NCBI GenBank assembly: GCA_030432565.1
Contig: JAUIGV010000003.1
Span: 222,171-286,170, forward strand
Length of the DNA: 64,000 nucleotides
Reading direction: 5' to 3'
From: Verrucomicrobiia bacterium
GTDB taxonomy: Bacteria > Verrucomicrobiota > Verrucomicrobiia > Verrucomicrobiales > Akkermansiaceae
The notes beneath the pieces were generated by a model. It saw nothing but the letters and a program-made list of their open reading frames with translations. It was not told the origin of the DNA and ran no database searches. The translations under genes and the position numbers were made by a program. Below, in pieces: positions 35,136 through 43,481 of this stretch. Position 1 is the first letter of the stretch; every line of letters starts with the position of its first letter.

Positions 35136-37115
35136 CTACTGACCAACCTTAAGATTTAGTGCGTCGGCAACATGCTCCACCAGCCTGATCAAGGAATCTG
35201 GAGCCTTCTCTCTTACTCCTTCCTTATTGATTCTCCCCAGAGACGACAGATGGTTGTCGGGTTTGCTTCCGCTGACAAACAGATAGGAATACCACCTGAA
35301 GGTCTCGTCGAAGCTGTCTTGGTAAAGCGAAGGATCCCCATTCTTCTTCAGTGTCGCCCGCTTTGCGTTGGCGATAGCGTTTGGACCATTGCGGGGTCCT
35401 CTTCCCCCAGGGTTATCAACCTGATATTCCTCTGGAAATGCCTTCAGCATCGAGAAATCCAAATCGAGAGGATCGGAAAGAAATATCGCCTTTTCCTGAA
35501 GAGCATGGACCCAGTGTTTGTCGTCCGGAGCAACCCACAGATCCTCGTCAGTCAGATCTTCTAGGTCTTCCTCGCTGATTTTTCCATTCTCTACCGGGCT
35601 TGTTTCGGACAGATTCTCTCCGATCGACCCAAGGTTGCCCGCGATGCTCCGGATCATGTTGGCCCCGCCATGCTCGCGGCCAATGTCATAGTCGAGCAAG
35701 GTCGCGTATGGGATTCCTAGGTCCGAGAGCAATCTCCAAAAGTGTCCACAGTAGCGTCCACCCAGAGGAACGATGGGGACGAAAGACGGATCAAGATCCA
35801 CGCCCAACGCCTCGGCAACGAAAGGAATCACGAGCTTCTCGGACTCGCCTTCGCCGAGAATGACGAACCGAGCGAAATAAAGTTCCGGGTATGCCCGCAC
35901 CGCCAAGCGCACGTAGCTTCTTGCTTCATCATCTTTCTCCGGGAGCAGGATCGGTCGGACTCTCGACCTGCGGGCCGCAGGGTCCCTTCGGAAATACCTC
36001 ACATCTTCAGCTTCGATGCGGCCTAATATTGCAGGAGAATGGCTGGAGATCAGAACCTGAGCTGTATTCATTCCCCCGATCTCTCGGCTCAATTTCACGA
36101 TTCTAGATAGGAAGAACGGCGAAAGGCTGTTTTCCGGCTCTTCGACCGCGAGAATGGTCAAGTGGGTGCGGTGCAAGCGCTCCTGATCAAAATCAGAGTC
36201 CTCAGGAGGCTGGTTGAAGATAGCAGCTTCGATCTCTAGGGTAGCAGCGGTCAAGGCCACGTGAAACAACGACCGCTGGCCGTCACTTAATTCCGAAACA
36301 GGTTTTTCCTTGCCTTCCTCGTTCGGAGAGAAAGCAAAGTCCGCCTTCCGGATGAACTCCCCGAAACTCCGGTCAATCAGCCTCAGGATTGGAGCAGAAT
36401 CGGTGTCGCCATCATGAACTTGCTGCCATCGTGCTCTGATCCTTTCCTGTACCAGTCGTGCCGGGCCTTCGTCCTGGAACTCATCCTGAAGGTCGGAAGC
36501 GCTCTCTTCGGCTGAATCCCTGAATCCTTCAGACCACCGTGCCGCTTGCCAAAGCCTCCCTCTGAGCAGGGCTCCTACCTGGTCGTGAACATTCCGCGTC
36601 GCCGGCACATAGATCAGTTGAATGGAGCTCCGTTGAATGGCGGCAACCTTCTGACAATCCACCTCCCAATCGTAGTCAGGCTCCAACGAACGAACCCATT
36701 TGATCTCCTCCTCAATCACTCCATCAGGGGAACCATCGTTAATCCAGGTTGCGCGTAAAACAATGCGAACCTTGAGCGGCGTATCTGGTGCACTCGCCGC
36801 CATCTGCATAAAAAACTCTGGGACAGCGTCGCCGATCGGACCGTCTTCCGCAAGATCCGGGAATCCCAAGACAACATCGATGGAAAGCCGGGCACCAGAT
36901 TCGAGATCACTTTGTTTCGATAGGTGGAAGTCGGATTTCTTCAGGCTTCGTGCAGCTGTAGTTGTGCCAAACAGCCGTACGAGTGCTTGCAACATCGCCG
37001 TCTTTCCCGCGCCATTTCCTCCTACAAGGGCGGTAACGTCTTCGCGAAAGATCATTTCAACACCTTCGTAGTCAAAGCAGCGAAAGCCCTTCAGGGCGAC
37101 TCTCTCAAGTTTCAT
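35136..37115 (-). CDS. gajA: OLD-family ATP-dependent nuclease, GajA-type
   Basis: About 659 residues from ATG 37115 (MKLERVALKGFRCFDYEGVE), which has a GAGGA ribosome site; the longer frame to 37247 lacks one. Walker A is GGNGAGKT (about 32-39), the signature ELSDGQRSLFHVAL, and Walker B LTILAVEEPENSLSP. The C-terminal TOPRIM domain shows FVILGEGESEKLVIPFVAEA and the acidic pair in ATLLDYDIGRE. This is the layout of class 2 OLD nucleases, which pair with UvrD helicases to form the Gabija anti-phage system. It is about 80 residues longer than Bacillus GajA. It overlaps neither neighbour but abuts GajB exactly. Confidence 0.87.
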   Translation of the reverse strand: MKLERVALKGFRCFDYEGVEMIFREDVTALVGGNGAGKTAMLQALVRLFGTTTAARSLKKSDFHLSKQSDLESGARLSIDVVLGFPDLAEDGPIGDAVPEFFMQMAASAPDTPLKVRIVLRATWINDGSPDGVIEEEIKWVRSLEPDYDWEVDCQKVAAIQRSSIQLIYVPATRNVHDQVGALLRGRLWQAARWSEGFRDSAEESASDLQDEFQDEGPARLVQERIRARWQQVHDGDTDSAPILRLIDRSFGEFIRKADFAFSPNEEGKEKPVSELSDGQRSLFHVALTAATLEIEAAIFNQPPEDSDFDQERLHRTHLTILAVEEPENSLSPFFLSRIVKLSREIGGMNTAQVLISSHSPAILGRIEAEDVRYFRRDPAARRSRVRPILLPEKDDEARSYVRLAVRAYPELYFARFVILGEGESEKLVIPFVAEALGVDLDPSFVPIVPLGGRYCGHFWRLLSDLGIPYATLLDYDIGREHGGANMIRSIAGNLGSIGENLSETSPVENGKISEEDLEDLTDEDLWVAPDDKHWVHALQEKAIFLSDPLDLDFSMLKAFPEEYQVDNPGGRGPRNGPNAIANAKRATLKKNGDPSLYQDSFDETFRWYSYLFVSGSKPDNHLSSLGRINKEGVREKAPDSLIRLVEHVADALNLKVGQ

Positions 37116-37425
37116 TTTTTCCTCGGATATGCTTAAGGATTCTAAAGTAATAGCTAATTGGCAAGATGATAGCAAGGAACCAAATACGATTGAGTATGGA
37201 GAACCTTGTTCCGAGGACAAAAGAATACCTTCGCCAAAAGCTTCCACTGGTCTGGGTCTTCCATAAGCAGTTTGATGGCATTTCTGAATCTCTCTATTCT
37301 CTAGTTAGGACTCCCAGGCCTCTCACACTGATGGTTAAGGGCTTTCTCCATAGGCAGCAGCCTCCAGATGCCACTCTAATTCATCCCGTATTATAAAAAC
37401 TTTTAGTTTCATTGATCAAGATTTC
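37116..37425. other. 310-bp gap upstream of the Gabija-type pair
   Basis: AT-rich stretch between the end of the PIN gene and the gajA start, both on the minus strand. It should hold the gajA-gajB promoter. The short plus-strand frame 37166-37396 lacks a ribosome site and looks random. Confidence 0.45.
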
Positions 37426-37962
37426 TTATTCTCCGTCCCACCAGCTGATCAGCGGGTGGTCTTTCCTTGGACGAAAACTGGAGGTTTGTGAGATTCTCTG
37501 ACACAAACTAAGCATAACTTCTGTCGATACCCCAGCCACTTCCTGCCATCGGTGAAGGATTTCAATAGTGTCAACCACACGAAACTCTGAATAGACGGCG
37601 AGTGCACGCTTGACTGCCCGAACGTCATCGATGGCAATCGAGTAGCCTCGGCCTTTAGCCAAAGTGAAACACATTGCTTCACCATCTCCACCCGGACCAA
37701 GACGAGACGAGAATTCAATAAGCAGGTCGAACTCTTCATCTGTTTCCAAATTCTCAATCTTCAAAAGTTTTTCTTGAATCAGGGGCTCGAGATCTACCTG
37801 AACCCGCTCTCCTGTGGAGGGATTGCGAAGAAATTGAGCTTCATTGGCAACCGCTGGACATACGATAAAGCTAAGTCCTATGTCCTTAAAGATCGACTCA
37901 TACTCTCCTGAGGCCAGAAGGTTCAGAAGCACAGAAGTATCCGTAATGACGATCTCGTCCAT
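37426..37962 (-). CDS. PIN-domain protein of the QueC/ImmA operon
   Basis: A 178-residue PIN-like nuclease. The first acidic motif is IVITDTSVLLNLLASG at the N-terminus, the second the Glu of CPAVANEAQF, and the third GPGGDGEAMCFTLAKGRGYSIAIDDVRAVKRA, which brings the conserved E and D-D pair. It could cleave RNA as toxins of the VapC kind do, although it is longer than VapC (about 130 residues). It starts 26 bp after the stop of the XRE-ImmA gene, in the same direction, so it should be the last gene of the four-gene operon and its activity is probably held in check by that protein. Confidence 0.8.
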   Translation of the reverse strand: MDEIVITDTSVLLNLLASGEYESIFKDIGLSFIVCPAVANEAQFLRNPSTGERVQVDLEPLIQEKLLKIENLETDEEFDLLIEFSSRLGPGGDGEAMCFTLAKGRGYSIAIDDVRAVKRALAVYSEFRVVDTIEILHRWQEVAGVSTEVMLSLCQRISQTSSFRPRKDHPLISWWDGE

Positions 37963-37988
37963 GGAAAAATCTGTTGATCAAGTTTGAA

Positions 37989-39215
37989 TCAAACCGCATG
38001 CAGCACCTTACTGCTATCGAGACACAACGGGCTAAATCCATCCTCATCCACCTGATCAACAAAAGAGCGCAATCGTTCAAGTTCCTCCCTAGCACCGATG
38101 AGATCTTGCCGAAGAAAGCTGCACAGATTCGCCTCAGTCATTTCACTATCGACCGAATCGTATGCCTCCTTAGCTAGCAGCCGATAGCGAAAGGGAAGAG
38201 AGGACTCTCGGCCATTACTTGAGGATAGACCAAGGGTTTCCTTCGCTCTGTCAGGCTTAAAGTTCTGAGCCTTAAGCTTATCCCAAGTGCCGTATGGAAG
38301 TCGTTTAAGCTCCTCCAAGCGACGAAATATTGCTTCCGCAGATACATGGTAGCGATGGGCCAACGTTAACACGTCTGCCACTGTCACTCCCTTTCCATGG
38401 TTTGCCACTAAATCACTAAGTCCTCGATTCACGCCATCACGAGGCATCAGAAAGTTTTTGGCGAAAGAATCGGCAAATTTTTCGTCATAAGACTTTCCCC
38501 AATGCTCACTGTTCCAGAAAGTAACATCTGCCGAATTCCGCGTGCTCAAAAAGTGAGCATACTCATGCGCCAATGACCAGTTCGCCCGACTAGGCGGATG
38601 CTTAATGTTGATCGCGATGCAACCTGCCAACTCATCAGTATAGGCGTAAATGCCGCCAATGGTAGATGGAAGATCCAAGTAAAATATCCTAAGGCCTACC
38701 ACTTCTTCTAAAAGAGAACGCAAATTCTGAATAGGATTCTCCCCCAAAGAGAGCCTTTGGCGCTCTTGTGCTGCAATTTCTTCTCCACGGCGTTCAGCGG
38801 TAATGCCAGGACCACGATGTTGATATGCAGGCGGATAGCTTCGACCGTTCTGTTCTCCGGTCATCTCTTCAAGCTTCACGTAATCCCTCGACAACGATTC
38901 AAGCAGATTCACAGCCTCAATGATTTCTTCTGAATAAGGAATGTCTCTACCCGTAGAACGGAACTGCGGAACCAACGGAACTGCGTCGGGCTTCATTCCA
39001 AGCCACTCGCTAAGAGGCTTATCATAGAGATCAGAAAAGCTGGCGACTTCACGAGCTGAGACCCGCCGGTCTCCTTTCTCAATAGCTACCAAAGTCGTGC
39101 GGGCCATTTTCATGGCCTCTGCCACTCCGGCCTGCGTCAATCCTTTAGCAACACGGCTTGCTTTGAGTTGCTGGCCTAGAAACTTCGGGTCTAGTTTGTC
39201 GATTTCTTTGGACAT
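37989..39215 (-). CDS. XRE-type HTH protein fused to ImmA/IrrE-like zinc protease
   Basis: A 408-residue protein. Residues 12-65 are an XRE helix-turn-helix (GQQLKASRVAKGLTQAGVAE, then TTLVAIEKGDRRVSAREVAS). The metalloprotease motif HEYAH is at 217-221 with a further ligand probably E245 in YDEKFADSFAKNFLMP. The family (COG2856, ImmA/IrrE) removes repressors or antitoxins after DNA damage or infection; the fused form can act as regulator and protease together. It lies between the QueC-like gene (36 bp gap) and the PIN gene (26 bp gap). A likely operator of the operon is at 41367-41414. Confidence 0.87.
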   Translation of the reverse strand: MSKEIDKLDPKFLGQQLKASRVAKGLTQAGVAEAMKMARTTLVAIEKGDRRVSAREVASFSDLYDKPLSEWLGMKPDAVPLVPQFRSTGRDIPYSEEIIEAVNLLESLSRDYVKLEEMTGEQNGRSYPPAYQHRGPGITAERRGEEIAAQERQRLSLGENPIQNLRSLLEEVVGLRIFYLDLPSTIGGIYAYTDELAGCIAINIKHPPSRANWSLAHEYAHFLSTRNSADVTFWNSEHWGKSYDEKFADSFAKNFLMPRDGVNRGLSDLVANHGKGVTVADVLTLAHRYHVSAEAIFRRLEELKRLPYGTWDKLKAQNFKPDRAKETLGLSSSNGRESSLPFRYRLLAKEAYDSVDSEMTEANLCSFLRQDLIGAREELERLRSFVDQVDEDGFSPLCLDSSKVLHAV

Positions 39216-39251
39216 CTGTGGTAAGAACCTTGGTCAGATTTGGAGTTTTGG

Positions 39252-40739
39252 TTACGCGGCTTGCTTCGCTACAGGCTTCCGGAGTCCCGGCACATGGTTG
39301 GCAAAATGATCCCACTCTAGCCCAAAATGAGCCTGAAGTTCGGCTAGCCCCTTGAGGAAATCGGCACAATTGAGATTCACAGCCTTAGCTATGCTCTCTA
39401 GGTCTGAGCCAACTTCGGGGTATTCCCAAACGAACGCATTTCCCTCCTTACATTCATTTAGGCAGGAACGAACCCTGCGCACGTAGGCCTCCATGCAGCT
39501 CAAACCATGCTGCTTTGAAAAAGCTCGGGGAAGACCATCGGCAACTACGTCGTGCTGATAGCAATCACCCGAGTCCGGAAGTCGAGCACCTCGTAGCCCC
39601 GCACGACGAACCAAACAGGAAGGGCATATTCCGCATTGATTTTTCTTATGAAGGTAATTGGGATAGCGCTCACAGGATAAAGACTGCTCAATTAGATTCT
39701 GTTCTTTCTCCGACTTGAAGACTCGTTGCAATAACTCTCCTTTTGTTTCGAAGACCGCAGGTTGAATAATTACAATTTCTTTTTCCAATATGTTTCCGGC
39801 TATTGCCGCCACCCTGCTTAGGAATAATGGATGCACAGATCGGCTATTCTGTCCGGGGATTTGAGAAATCTCGGTCGAAAGGTTAAATGCTCCTATTCCA
39901 TTTTCATATAAGTGAAGAACGCCCCCAGAACGAATGCTTGCTCCAAGAATCCCTAGAGCAACATGCATCCATCCTCGCGTTCGCTGAGTTGACTCACGCT
40001 CTTGTTTTTTCTTCTCGTTCTCGCTCGTGAAACCGAACTCGCAGGTTAAATGACCAGCGAGGCAAGAAAGGTCCCGTCTCATTGCAGCAACAAGAAGCTC
40101 CTGATCGGCCTTCAATCTATTGTGGGTGTACCCAGATACTAACAACACCTCGGCATTCTGTCTTTGAAACAGATCAACTGCGCCCGAAAGAGAATCGAGT
40201 CCTCCACTGAAAAGCAGAGTGGGGCCCTCGGTTCCAGAAAGAAACGGTGAATGGCGCTGTTGTTCTTCAGTAAGGCAATAAGAGCGCTGGCAAAATTCAA
40301 GGTGCCAAGAATCGCCGGTTAGAAAATCTAAAGTCTCTTTGAGGTCATCCTTTCTCGCCAGCCAAGTTGCTGGAGAAGAGACAGAAACGGCCAATCGAAT
40401 TGACCTGGACCAATGATCGTAGTCGTTTGCTCCGCGTAGCTTCCTTGGAGAAAGCCGATCCGCAGCATAAACCATGAGAGCGAATCGCAACCAATCTATC
40501 TCAGATGAGTTGAGTTGCCTTCCCGCCAAGGATGCAAATGGCGAAATTTCCAAACGTAGATCCTGGGCAGATTTTTCGTCACCATTAACAGGACCGCTCA
40601 CCATCATCAAAGAACGACTTCCCGTGTCCTCAAAAGAAAAATCTATAGCCGGATTCGGATCAATCTTTGGTAAAGATCCCGCACTTCGATTCGTAGTTGA
40701 GCCTGAGATTGAAAACCCGGGGAGTTGATTTTGAGTCAT
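39252..40739 (-). CDS. QueC-like PP-loop ATPase in a defence-type operon
   Basis: A 495-residue protein. The adenylating PP-loop is LLFSGGLDSLSGAVDL (SGGLDS at 178-183) and the zinc site of QueC enzymes is present: C356, C369, C372 and C375 in the pattern C-x12-CxxCxxC. QueC makes 7-cyano-7-deazaguanine; but this protein is about twice the length of housekeeping QueC (220-240 residues), with 170 extra residues at the N-terminus and 110 at the C-terminus, and no other preQ0 genes are nearby. QueC-like proteins serve as QatC in the Qat system and in type IV CBASS, where they modify proteins or nucleotides. Neither partner set is present here. It starts inside the stop of the previous gene (ATGA). 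Confidence 0.85.
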   Translation of the reverse strand: MTQNQLPGFSISGSTTNRSAGSLPKIDPNPAIDFSFEDTGSRSLMMVSGPVNGDEKSAQDLRLEISPFASLAGRQLNSSEIDWLRFALMVYAADRLSPRKLRGANDYDHWSRSIRLAVSVSSPATWLARKDDLKETLDFLTGDSWHLEFCQRSYCLTEEQQRHSPFLSGTEGPTLLFSGGLDSLSGAVDLFQRQNAEVLLVSGYTHNRLKADQELLVAAMRRDLSCLAGHLTCEFGFTSENEKKKQERESTQRTRGWMHVALGILGASIRSGGVLHLYENGIGAFNLSTEISQIPGQNSRSVHPLFLSRVAAIAGNILEKEIVIIQPAVFETKGELLQRVFKSEKEQNLIEQSLSCERYPNYLHKKNQCGICPSCLVRRAGLRGARLPDSGDCYQHDVVADGLPRAFSKQHGLSCMEAYVRRVRSCLNECKEGNAFVWEYPEVGSDLESIAKAVNLNCADFLKGLAELQAHFGLEWDHFANHVPGLRKPVAKQAA

Positions 40740-41359
40740 GGCACCAAGGAGGTGGAGGTTAAGGAATCAATCGAACTTGAATCTATTTTGGGCAAGTCGC
40801 CGCATGGGGTCTCTAGGAACTTAGCTGGTCGTCCATTTTTGCCGCTGTAAGCAGATCGCATTACTTCGTTGATGTATGGCTCGGCAGCATCTGACAGCTC
40901 CCTCGCAATCGCCTCGTCTTCCGAGGCCTCTCTTCCTTGGTGATGTCTCAGATACCCGGGAAGATCTTTTTCAATCACAAGACCCTGGAAGAGTTCTCCC
41001 GCTAGTAGTTTGGTCACTTGTTCCGGACTCGCCTGAGCTCCTTCATTCGAAAGACGTCCCGCAATTCTTCTGAGCGCGGAAAAACACACCATGGTATTGT
41101 GGTTTGAAAGATCCTCGGCAATCACTCTAAGTTTATTGTGGAGTTCGGCCGGACTCAACCTAATGAGGTTCTGGCTGTCGTTAGAAACCAGATCGATAGC
41201 TTGACTCAGCCACGGAATTGGCGCGCTTCTGAGATCACGTGCTATTCCTGCACAAGCTATCGGAGCGACATCCGCCGGGCTACCGCCTTGTTTTGCTGCG
41301 GTATAAGCAGCTCCATAAAACTTTTTGCGCTTTGGAAAGTCTTGGCCGTCGGTTGGCAT
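40736..41359 (-). CDS. Unknown first gene of the QueC/ImmA/PIN operon
   Basis: A 207-residue protein (MPTDGQDFPKRKKFYGAAYT) with no membrane segment and helical character. I do not recognise it. Its stop overlaps the QueC-like start by 4 bp, so it is translationally coupled and probably acts with the QueC-like enzyme, for example as its substrate or a small partner; a modifiable C-terminal tail (IDSSSIDSLTSTSLVP) is notable. A palindromic operator lies 41-55 bp upstream of its ATG. Confidence 0.65.
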   Translation of the reverse strand: MPTDGQDFPKRKKFYGAAYTAAKQGGSPADVAPIACAGIARDLRSAPIPWLSQAIDLVSNDSQNLIRLSPAELHNKLRVIAEDLSNHNTMVCFSALRRIAGRLSNEGAQASPEQVTKLLAGELFQGLVIEKDLPGYLRHHQGREASEDEAIARELSDAAEPYINEVMRSAYSGKNGRPAKFLETPCGDLPKIDSSSIDSLTSTSLVP

Positions 41360-41366
41360 GGGTTGA

Positions 41367-41414
41367 TTCTGACACTAAATGGAATTCGGTCAATATTTTT
41401 CTGACAATGTCAGA
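41367..41414. promoter_or_regulatory. Likely operator-promoter of the QueC/ImmA/PIN operon
   Basis: TCTGACAATGTCAGA (41400-41414) is a 15-bp perfect palindrome, and its half-site TTCTGACA recurs at 41367-41374, 31 bp or three helical turns away. On the minus strand TTGACC lies between them and could be a -35 element. Both sites are upstream of the first gene of the operon (ATG at 41359). The XRE domain of the third gene is the obvious candidate binder. Confidence 0.5.
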
Positions 41415-42010
41415 TTTTTTTTTGGATGGTGAATTCAAATAGACTGATCAATCCAGAGAGCTAGAGGCATTTGAAAGCCCCCCCTCATTCTCTTAAGGAG
41501 CCTCTCCGTTGGATGGCACAGTGATCTGGATCTATCGGAAGTGGGAAATGCTAGCCAGAGGCCTTCCTGTTGCCTCATTTGAAGAGAACACCATGAGGTG
41601 ATTGAACGAACAGATCAAATAGATCACCGAGTTTCGCTTGCTGATGAGGGATTCAGAGTCTATACCGAAATCTGAACAGAATGCGTATTCTGTTCAGATT
41701 GGCCAGCCAAATGCTCTGACCGGCGTGGAGAAAGAAGCAGGGTGGCTCAATAGGCCAATGACGGCGGGAACATGCAGGCCTTTGCGATCTCAGCGAGCTT
41801 CTGCTTGGGGACAGGGCCTCGGCCAGAAAAGAGGGCGAACTGAGCGTGCCCTCAACCAGCAGCAGCCTAGACATTGGCTCAATCCTCCAACCCCAAACCG
41901 GACCGGGACCCGTAAGAGGTTGCCCGGACGGTTATCCGTGAAGAGTGGAGGTCGGCACCTTATCCACTCTCTGTCTTGAGAAGTCTTTGGGGCGAAGCAA
42001 GATCAGTCCG
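41415..42010. other. Non-coding stretch holding the right palindrome
   Basis: Between the QueC/ImmA/PIN operon and the fic gene. It contains the palindrome at 41669-41700 and no frame that looks like a real gene; the plus-strand frame at 41638-41979 runs through the palindrome and reads as low-information sequence. Confidence 0.5.
41669..41700. repeat. Right palindromic boundary site
   Basis: The 24 bp at 41673-41696 are the exact reverse complement of the site at 32680-32703. Here the arms extend to 14 bp (AATCTGAACAGAAT and ATTCTGTTCAGATT) around the centre GCGT. No gene starts next to it, which argues against a simple operator and for a recombination or boundary site. Confidence 0.72.
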
Positions 42011-42041
42011 TTGACGAGTGATAGTATCACATGATACTATC
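42011..42041 (+). promoter_or_regulatory. Promoter overlapped by a 22-bp operator, fic gene
   Basis: GATAGTATCA and TGATACTATC (42020-42041) are perfect 10-bp inverted arms with a 2-bp centre. TTGACG (42011-42016) and GATACT (42033-42038) fit -35 and -10 with 16 bp between, so the palindrome covers the promoter. Transcription would start only a few bases before the ATG at 42047, giving a nearly leaderless message. Fic proteins of this class are often autoregulated. Confidence 0.5.
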
Positions 42042-42046
42042 GCCGA

Positions 42047-43018
42047 ATGAAGCCACCGTTCACCATCACCCCGTCGATTCTCGCCGATATTGCCCGGATC
42101 GAACGGTTGATCGGGCGGATCGAGAGCCTGAACCAACCCAAGCCGCAGCCCTATCTGCGCAAGTCCAACCGGGTGAAAACAGTGCAGGGGAGTCTAGCAA
42201 TTGAGGGGAATACCCTGGATTTGGATCAGGTCACGGCTTTGCTCGAGGGCAAGGTGGTTGTGGGTGAGAAGACCGAGGTGCGCGAGGTCCTCAATGCCAT
42301 TGCTGTCTACGAGGGCATGGACGACTACGACCCCTTTTCGGTGGACGATTTACTGAAGGCGCACGGAATCATCATGGCAGATCTCGTCGACCGAGCTGGC
42401 AAGTGGAGAAATTCCAACGTGGGTATCGTCAAGGGGTCAGCGGTCTCGCACGTCGCCCCTCCGTCGGATCGGGTTCATCATCTCATGGTGGATCTCTTTG
42501 GGTTTCTTGAGAAGGGTGATGATCACCCCCTGATTGCCGGTTGTGTCTTTCACTACGAACTGGAGTTTATTCACCCTTTTGAGGATGGGAATGGTCGCAT
42601 CGGCCGATTTTGGCACAGCTTGTTACTTTACCACTATCATCCAGTTTTTGAATTCATCCCGGTCGAGTCCCTCATCAAGGAACATCAGGACGATTACTAC
42701 GCGGCTTTGGGAAGGTCGGATCGATCAGGCGACTCCACCGCCTTCGTGGAGTTCTCCCTGAAGACGATCCACGAGGCGCTCGCCAATTTCTTGAGTGAAT
42801 TGCGAGCAGTTCCTTTGTCGGCGGAAGACCGTCTGAGTCTTGCGCAGAGGCATTTTGGACCGGATGGCTTTTCCCGGAAGGACTACCTGAACCATTTCAA
42901 GATGATGTCCACCGCGACCGCCAGCCGGGATCTCAAGCTGGGTGTTGAGCTCGGACTTCTCCTGAAGGAAGGGAAGCACGCTCAGACCATTTACCGATAT
43001 TCCCATCCTCCCGAGTAA
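42047..43018 (+). CDS. fic: Fic family protein (AMP-transferase type)
   Basis: A 323-residue protein with the complete Fic motif HPFEDGNGR (176-184), so AMP transfer to a Tyr, Ser or Thr of a target protein should be possible. The self-inhibitory helix motif is near the N-terminus (GSLAIEGN, about 48-55), which places it in class II with inhibition inside the same chain. The C-terminal 70 residues look like a winged helix (FSRKDYLNHFKMMSTATASR), as in many DUF4172/Fic regulators that bind their own promoter, and a palindrome covers the promoter. It is a stand-alone gene. Confidence 0.9.
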   Translation: MKPPFTITPSILADIARIERLIGRIESLNQPKPQPYLRKSNRVKTVQGSLAIEGNTLDLDQVTALLEGKVVVGEKTEVREVLNAIAVYEGMDDYDPFSVDDLLKAHGIIMADLVDRAGKWRNSNVGIVKGSAVSHVAPPSDRVHHLMVDLFGFLEKGDDHPLIAGCVFHYELEFIHPFEDGNGRIGRFWHSLLLYHYHPVFEFIPVESLIKEHQDDYYAALGRSDRSGDSTAFVEFSLKTIHEALANFLSELRAVPLSAEDRLSLAQRHFGPDGFSRKDYLNHFKMMSTATASRDLKLGVELGLLLKEGKHAQTIYRYSHPPE

Positions 43019-43481
43019 GAGTCTTTCCTGTCGGATTTTCGCCCTCTGGAGACAATCGGATGTTGGATTCGGATTCGTGGCCCCGTGATATTGGAATTTC
43101 CCTCCAACTGCCTTTGTGGGGGTCTTTTCGGAAATTCCAATCCTTGTCCGGGCACGTCGAGCCGGGCTTTCCTGTCACCTAAAGTCCGGTGTTCTTGTGC
43201 CGTTTCCCTTCGGAAACGGGGGCAAAACCCATCTCGGAAATTCAAGGCCGGAAGCCGAAAAATAGTCAGAATGACGGCTTTCAAGCTTCGCGCGAACCTT
43301 CCGTAATTCAGCCGATTTTTAGCCCAAGCCCTTCCCCTTCAGGGAAGGGTTCCAACCGTGAGTTTCCGAGCTGTGCTTCGCCCTTTTTCGGCCATGGCCT
43401 TCATGTGCAGCCCTCACCGGCGCTTCGCTTCGGTGCGGTCTACAAATGAAAACCATTTCTAAACAAAAAAGGAGAACAGAA
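43019..43481. other. Structured non-coding stretch between fic and the small ICE genes
   Basis: No convincing gene. Three inverted repeats stand out: ATTGGAATTTCC (43090-43101) with GGAAATTCCAAT (43130-43141), 12 bp perfect with 28 bp between; CCGTTTCC/GGAAACGG (43200-43219) around CTTC; and CCCTTCCC/GGGAAGGG (43329-43349) around CTTCA. Such density suggests a structured leader RNA, or an origin or leading-region promoter used in single strands. It directly precedes the ArdA-containing group. Confidence 0.5.

Larger units (their letters stand above)
32680..41700. mobile_element. Putative defence cassette bounded by inverted 24-bp palindromes
   Basis: About 9 kb between two identical, oppositely oriented palindromic sites. 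The left end starts with a minimal tyrosine recombinase reading inwards; the rest holds a Gabija-type pair and a four-gene QueC/ImmA/PIN operon, all on the minus strand. No target duplication is evident outside the sites, as expected for tyrosine-recombinase movement. The boundary is inference from the repeats and the recombinase; an alternative is two operators of one regulator. Confidence 0.5.

Noticed and set aside
41638..41979. 113-codon plus-strand frame across the right palindrome
   Set aside because: Encodes low-information sequence, has no ribosome site and includes the whole palindrome.
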